From contig NZ_CAMYKH010000017.1 of the NCBI RefSeq assembly GCF_947258935.1, forward strand, positions 18,233-82,232: a DNA stretch of 64,000 nt, given 5' to 3'. A program made the position numbers and the translations under genes. A model generated the notes under the pieces. The model did no database searches and was not told where the DNA came from. It saw only the letters and a list, made by a program, of their open reading frames with translations. Shown one piece after another: positions 59,404-64,000 of this stretch. This stretch comes from an uncultured Muriicola sp. GTDB lineage: Bacteria; Bacteroidota; Bacteroidia; Flavobacteriales; Flavobacteriaceae. The number at the start of each line of letters is the position of its first letter. Position 1 is the stretch's first letter.

Positions 59404-59787
59404 TCAGGAAGGTTGGGTAATCATCTGACAGTTCAGACATTTATATTTTTTCTTTTCGAAAAAGGGAAACAGCTTATTAAAGATCCCTTTCCTGGTGTAA
59501 TAAACCTCTGACCGCTGTGCCTTACAATTAGGACAGGTAATAGGGTTTCCTTCTTCATCTATGGCATATCTCCTGAATTGATCATAGATCGCTATGGCCT
59601 TATCCTTATCCTTCGTATATACCTGTAGTTTTACACCGCCTATAGCCTGACTTACCAAAGGATCAGTATTAAGGAAGTTTTCATCTTTTAAATACACGAA
59701 GATCCCTTCGGATTCGAGTCTGCCCTTAATTACCTGAACATCTGCAGGGAATTCAAAGGCACCAAGGGTATAGAATTTATCAGACAT
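59404..59787 (-). CDS. DUF2007 family protein with C-terminal zinc-ribbon-like segment
   Basis: MSDKFYTLGAFEFPADVQVIKGRLESEGI...CPNC...CLNC. Confidence 0.8.
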   Translation of the reverse strand: MSDKFYTLGAFEFPADVQVIKGRLESEGIFVYLKDENFLNTDPLVSQAIGGVKLQVYTKDKDKAIAIYDQFRRYAIDEEGNPITCPNCKAQRSEVYYTRKGIFNKLFPFFEKKKYKCLNCQMITQPS

Positions 59788-60955
59788 AAAACTCTGCATT
59801 AATGGAACTAGCCAATATACTCAATACTTCCTTTATTTCTTTCTCTGTATTGTAACTATGAAGACAAAATCGCAGCCGCTCCTGGCCTTCAGGAACGGTA
59901 GGTGATAAAATAGGTCGTATATCATATCCTTTCTCCTGTATAACAGCTGCGATCTTCTTGACTTCTGAGTTGCCAGGAACAATACAGGAATGGATAGCAG
60001 AAGTACTGGGAATAAAGGAATTACCCAGCTTTAGATTATATATCTCCTTATTAAAGATCCCAATATTTTCCTTCAAACCTTTCTTGCGTTCTTTTATTTT
60101 CGCAGTTTCAATCGTTCGAAAAGCAGTAAGAATGGAGGCAACGATAATAGGTGGAAGGGCGGTTGTATAGATAAAACTTCTGGCAAAATTGAGCAGATAG
60201 CTCTTTAGATCGTTGCTTCCCAGAATGGCAGATCCCTGCACCCCCATCGCTTTTCCAAAGGTTACTATACGCGCAAACAAAACCTTGTCTCTCAATTCTT
60301 TCTTGGAATGATCCTCTACGGTGTCATCTACTCCTTGTATGGAATGAGCTTCATCCAGGATCAGTTTACATTGATATTCCTTACAAAGCGCAGTGAGTCT
60401 TTCCAGGTCCGGACTATCTCCATCCATAGAAAAGACAGCTTCCGTAACTACATAGCATTCGGTACCCTTATCCGAATCCTTTCTAACTCTTTGAAGGATA
60501 CTGGTAAGATCATCCAGATCATTGTGTTTAAATTTCAGACTCTTGGCTGTTCCCATCCGGATGCCATCGCGCATGCTGGCGTGGATATATTCATCAAAGA
60601 CCACCACATCTGTCCTTTGAGGAACTGATGAAAAGAGACCGAGGTTGGCATCGTAGCCAGAATTAAATATCAAGGCTGCATCCGCTTTATAATATTCTGC
60701 AAGATATTGCTCGGTTTCCTCGTACAAGACACTATTCCCGGAAAGAAGCCTCGACCCCGTAGATCCATTTTGAATGATTCCCCGGTCTATTAATAATTTA
60801 TGAGCTCCATGAAAAACTACCTCATCCCTGGCCATTCCAAGGTAGTCGTTTGAGACAAAGTCGATTTTTCTTGAAACAGCCTGTAGCTCACGAAGTGCAT
60901 TCCTTGTACTTCGTTCCTGAAGTTTTTGATTCAATTTCTTTGGTAACCCTGTCAT
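59780..60955 (-). CDS. bioF: 8-amino-7-oxononanoate synthase / 2-amino-3-ketobutyrate CoA ligase family
   Basis: DFVSNDYLGMARDE...NGSTGSRLLSGN...LILDEAHSIQG; adjacent to bioD. Confidence 0.93.
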   Translation of the reverse strand: MTGLPKKLNQKLQERSTRNALRELQAVSRKIDFVSNDYLGMARDEVVFHGAHKLLIDRGIIQNGSTGSRLLSGNSVLYEETEQYLAEYYKADAALIFNSGYDANLGLFSSVPQRTDVVVFDEYIHASMRDGIRMGTAKSLKFKHNDLDDLTSILQRVRKDSDKGTECYVVTEAVFSMDGDSPDLERLTALCKEYQCKLILDEAHSIQGVDDTVEDHSKKELRDKVLFARIVTFGKAMGVQGSAILGSNDLKSYLLNFARSFIYTTALPPIIVASILTAFRTIETAKIKERKKGLKENIGIFNKEIYNLKLGNSFIPSTSAIHSCIVPGNSEVKKIAAVIQEKGYDIRPILSPTVPEGQERLRFCLHSYNTEKEIKEVLSILASSINAEFYV

Positions 60956-61030
60956 GCCACAAATGTAGCATTTACAACAATAAATGCTATCTTACTTTAT
61001 GGAAACAGCCACTTAAAATTCCTGTTTAAC

Positions 61031-61561
61031 ATGGCAGTTGAGTATACCCGCGTAACTAATAAAGAAGAACTGGAAGAAATACTTGTGCTCCAGAAACAAA
61101 ATCTTCCTGATTATCTCACGGAAAAAGAAATTGAAAAGGAAGGTTTTGTAACCATTTCTCACACGTTTGATCTGTTGGAGAGAATGAATGCCGTTTGTCC
61201 TCATATCATTGCAAAGGATAAAGGGAGGGTCATTGGTTATGCGCTCTGTATGCATCCCGACTTTTCTAGAGAGATCCCCATACTTTTATCCATGCTAGAA
61301 CAATTGAAGGTAGTACTTCCTCATGAGGAATCTTTTATCATTATGGGACAGATCTGTATTGATAAGGCATACAGAGGACAAGGTGTTTTCCGGAGATTAT
61401 ATAAGACTATGAAAAAATCTCTAAGCTCAACTTTCAAATTGATCGTAACAGAAGTAGATGGAAGAAACAAAAGGTCTTTAAATGCTCATTTGGCATGTGG
61501 ATTCACCACCAAAAAAAAATACCAATCTGATGGGAGGGATTGGTATTTAATTGTACTGTAA
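61031..61561 (+). CDS. GNAT family N-acetyltransferase
   Basis: MGQICIDKAYRGQGVFRRLYKTMK acetyl-CoA binding motif. Confidence 0.9.
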   Translation: MAVEYTRVTNKEELEEILVLQKQNLPDYLTEKEIEKEGFVTISHTFDLLERMNAVCPHIIAKDKGRVIGYALCMHPDFSREIPILLSMLEQLKVVLPHEESFIIMGQICIDKAYRGQGVFRRLYKTMKKSLSSTFKLIVTEVDGRNKRSLNAHLACGFTTKKKYQSDGRDWYLIVL

Positions 61562-61585
61562 TTTTTTTTTAAGAGATCTAAGTCG

Positions 61586-61864
61586 TCAATCTACAAGGAC
61601 AATTACTCTGTTATCCTTCATCTCCATAGTACCCCTGGAAATTGGCAAGGCCGTCTTTCCTTCAGTGCTTTTGATAAATTTAGAGGCGTATTCCTCAAAA
61701 ATGCTCACCTCACCACCTATTTTCACATTCCCTTCCTGTAAGAGGGAAACGATAGGGGCGTGATTATCCAATACTTGGAACTCCCCATTAACACCGGGAA
61801 CCGTTACTGAAGTAACATCGCCTGAGAATAGGGTGGCTTCTGGAGATACTATTTCTAAATGCAT
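61586..61864 (-). CDS. atpC: F0F1 ATP synthase subunit epsilon
   Basis: MHLEIVSPEATLFSGDVTSVTVPGVNGEFQVLDNHAPIVSLL. Confidence 0.96.
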   Translation of the reverse strand: MHLEIVSPEATLFSGDVTSVTVPGVNGEFQVLDNHAPIVSLLQEGNVKIGGEVSIFEEYASKFIKSTEGKTALPISRGTMEMKDNRVIVLVD

Positions 61865-61917
61865 ATTATTCGCTTTCTAAATTTTACTGGTACTGATCTT
61901 TGTTGGGCCGCTTGATA

Positions 61918-63438
<1,521 letters not shown>

Positions 63439-63560
63439 TTATTTCGAATTAAGAGAAAATAAGTCGCGCTGATGTACTTCACTACGCGCTTTTTTCCGGC
63501 TGCAAAGATATATCTTCACATTGTAAATAGGAAGGCTTTGCCCTGATTTTTTCACATAAA

Positions 63561-63588
63561 AAAAACACCGGGATTCCGGTGCTTTTTT
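63561..63588. terminator. Intrinsic terminator near the right edge
   Basis: CACCGG-gatt-CCGGTG stem with flanking A8/T6. Confidence 0.8.
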
Positions 63589-63607
63589 AGTTGCTTTATG
63601 CTGCCCT

Positions 63608-64000
63608 TTAAGGGTTTATCGTCCAGCTCACGTAAAAGATGGACCCCACAGCTCCTGTACCTATGGCCGAGAAATACTCTTGCCCCAGGATGTTGGATCC
63701 TCCCAGCTTAAAAATGGATTTGATGTCCGGCACGGCATAATTGATCTGAGCATCCAGAACGGTGAAAGAGGGTAATTGCCCGTCTGCAAAAGTGGCCTGC
63801 CAGAAATAAGTATCGCTCCATCTGTAGTTCACATTAAAGCCAAAATTCTTAAATAATTCTGTATTTCCGAAGGAAGCCTTTACCTTATGGTTGGGTGTAT
63901 TAAAATTAGTCCTGAAATCGGGGAAAGCCGCCTGGTCAAAGTCAATTTCGGCATAGGTATAGTTTACACCAAGATCAAAGTTGCCCAATACCTTGAAATA
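63608..64000 (-). CDS. TonB-dependent receptor C-terminal part (partial, runs off right edge)
   Basis: VNYRWSDTYFWQATFADGQLPSFTVLDAQINYAVPDIKSIFKLGGSNILGQEYFSAIGTGAVGSIFYVSWTINP; terminal beta-barrel pattern. Confidence 0.85.
   Translation of the reverse strand, partial: YFKVLGNFDLGVNYTYAEIDFDQAAFPDFRTNFNTPNHKVKASFGNTELFKNFGFNVNYRWSDTYFWQATFADGQLPSFTVLDAQINYAVPDIKSIFKLGGSNILGQEYFSAIGTGAVGSIFYVSWTINP

Overview
This 64 kb window is chromosomal sequence from a Flavobacteriaceae-type Bacteroidota. The evidence is conserved gene neighbourhoods (mutY-ssb-gldE-gldD, HU-rng, atpD-atpC), a T9SS/gliding C-terminal domain protein, and TAnnTTTG promoters. Most genes are core functions: pckA, ald, leuS, ftsX, uppP, truB, aat, greA, ahcY, rpmA/rplU, bioB/A/D/F, rng, recX, atpD/atpC. 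I saw no CRISPR array, prophage, transposase, rRNA or tRNA, and no large defence or secondary-metabolite island. Features beyond the ORF track: (i) a TPP riboswitch on the minus strand upstream of a TonB-dependent receptor, beside a pnuC / NadR-like kinase / DUF4301 operon; (ii) that receptor appears broken internally and has lost its 3' end at a junction with a convergent Rieske-like lipoprotein gene; (iii) a decayed Coa1-like membrane protein gene (in-frame TGA and TAG plus an internal deletion) at 54860-55185; (iv) a small secreted-protein gene with an in-frame TAG right after its signal peptide (24033-24392); (v) an unannotated 29-aa extremely basic ORF between HU and rng; (vi) a DUF3127 protein ending in the same DDLPF tip as SSB; (vii) a catalytically intact beta-ketoacyl synthase inside a biotin gene set that lacks bioC/bioH here; (viii) a hairpin abutting the rng start; (ix) a palindromic candidate TetR operator. 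I did not find a clearly novel multi-gene system. All product calls come from reading the translations; no database searches were run.
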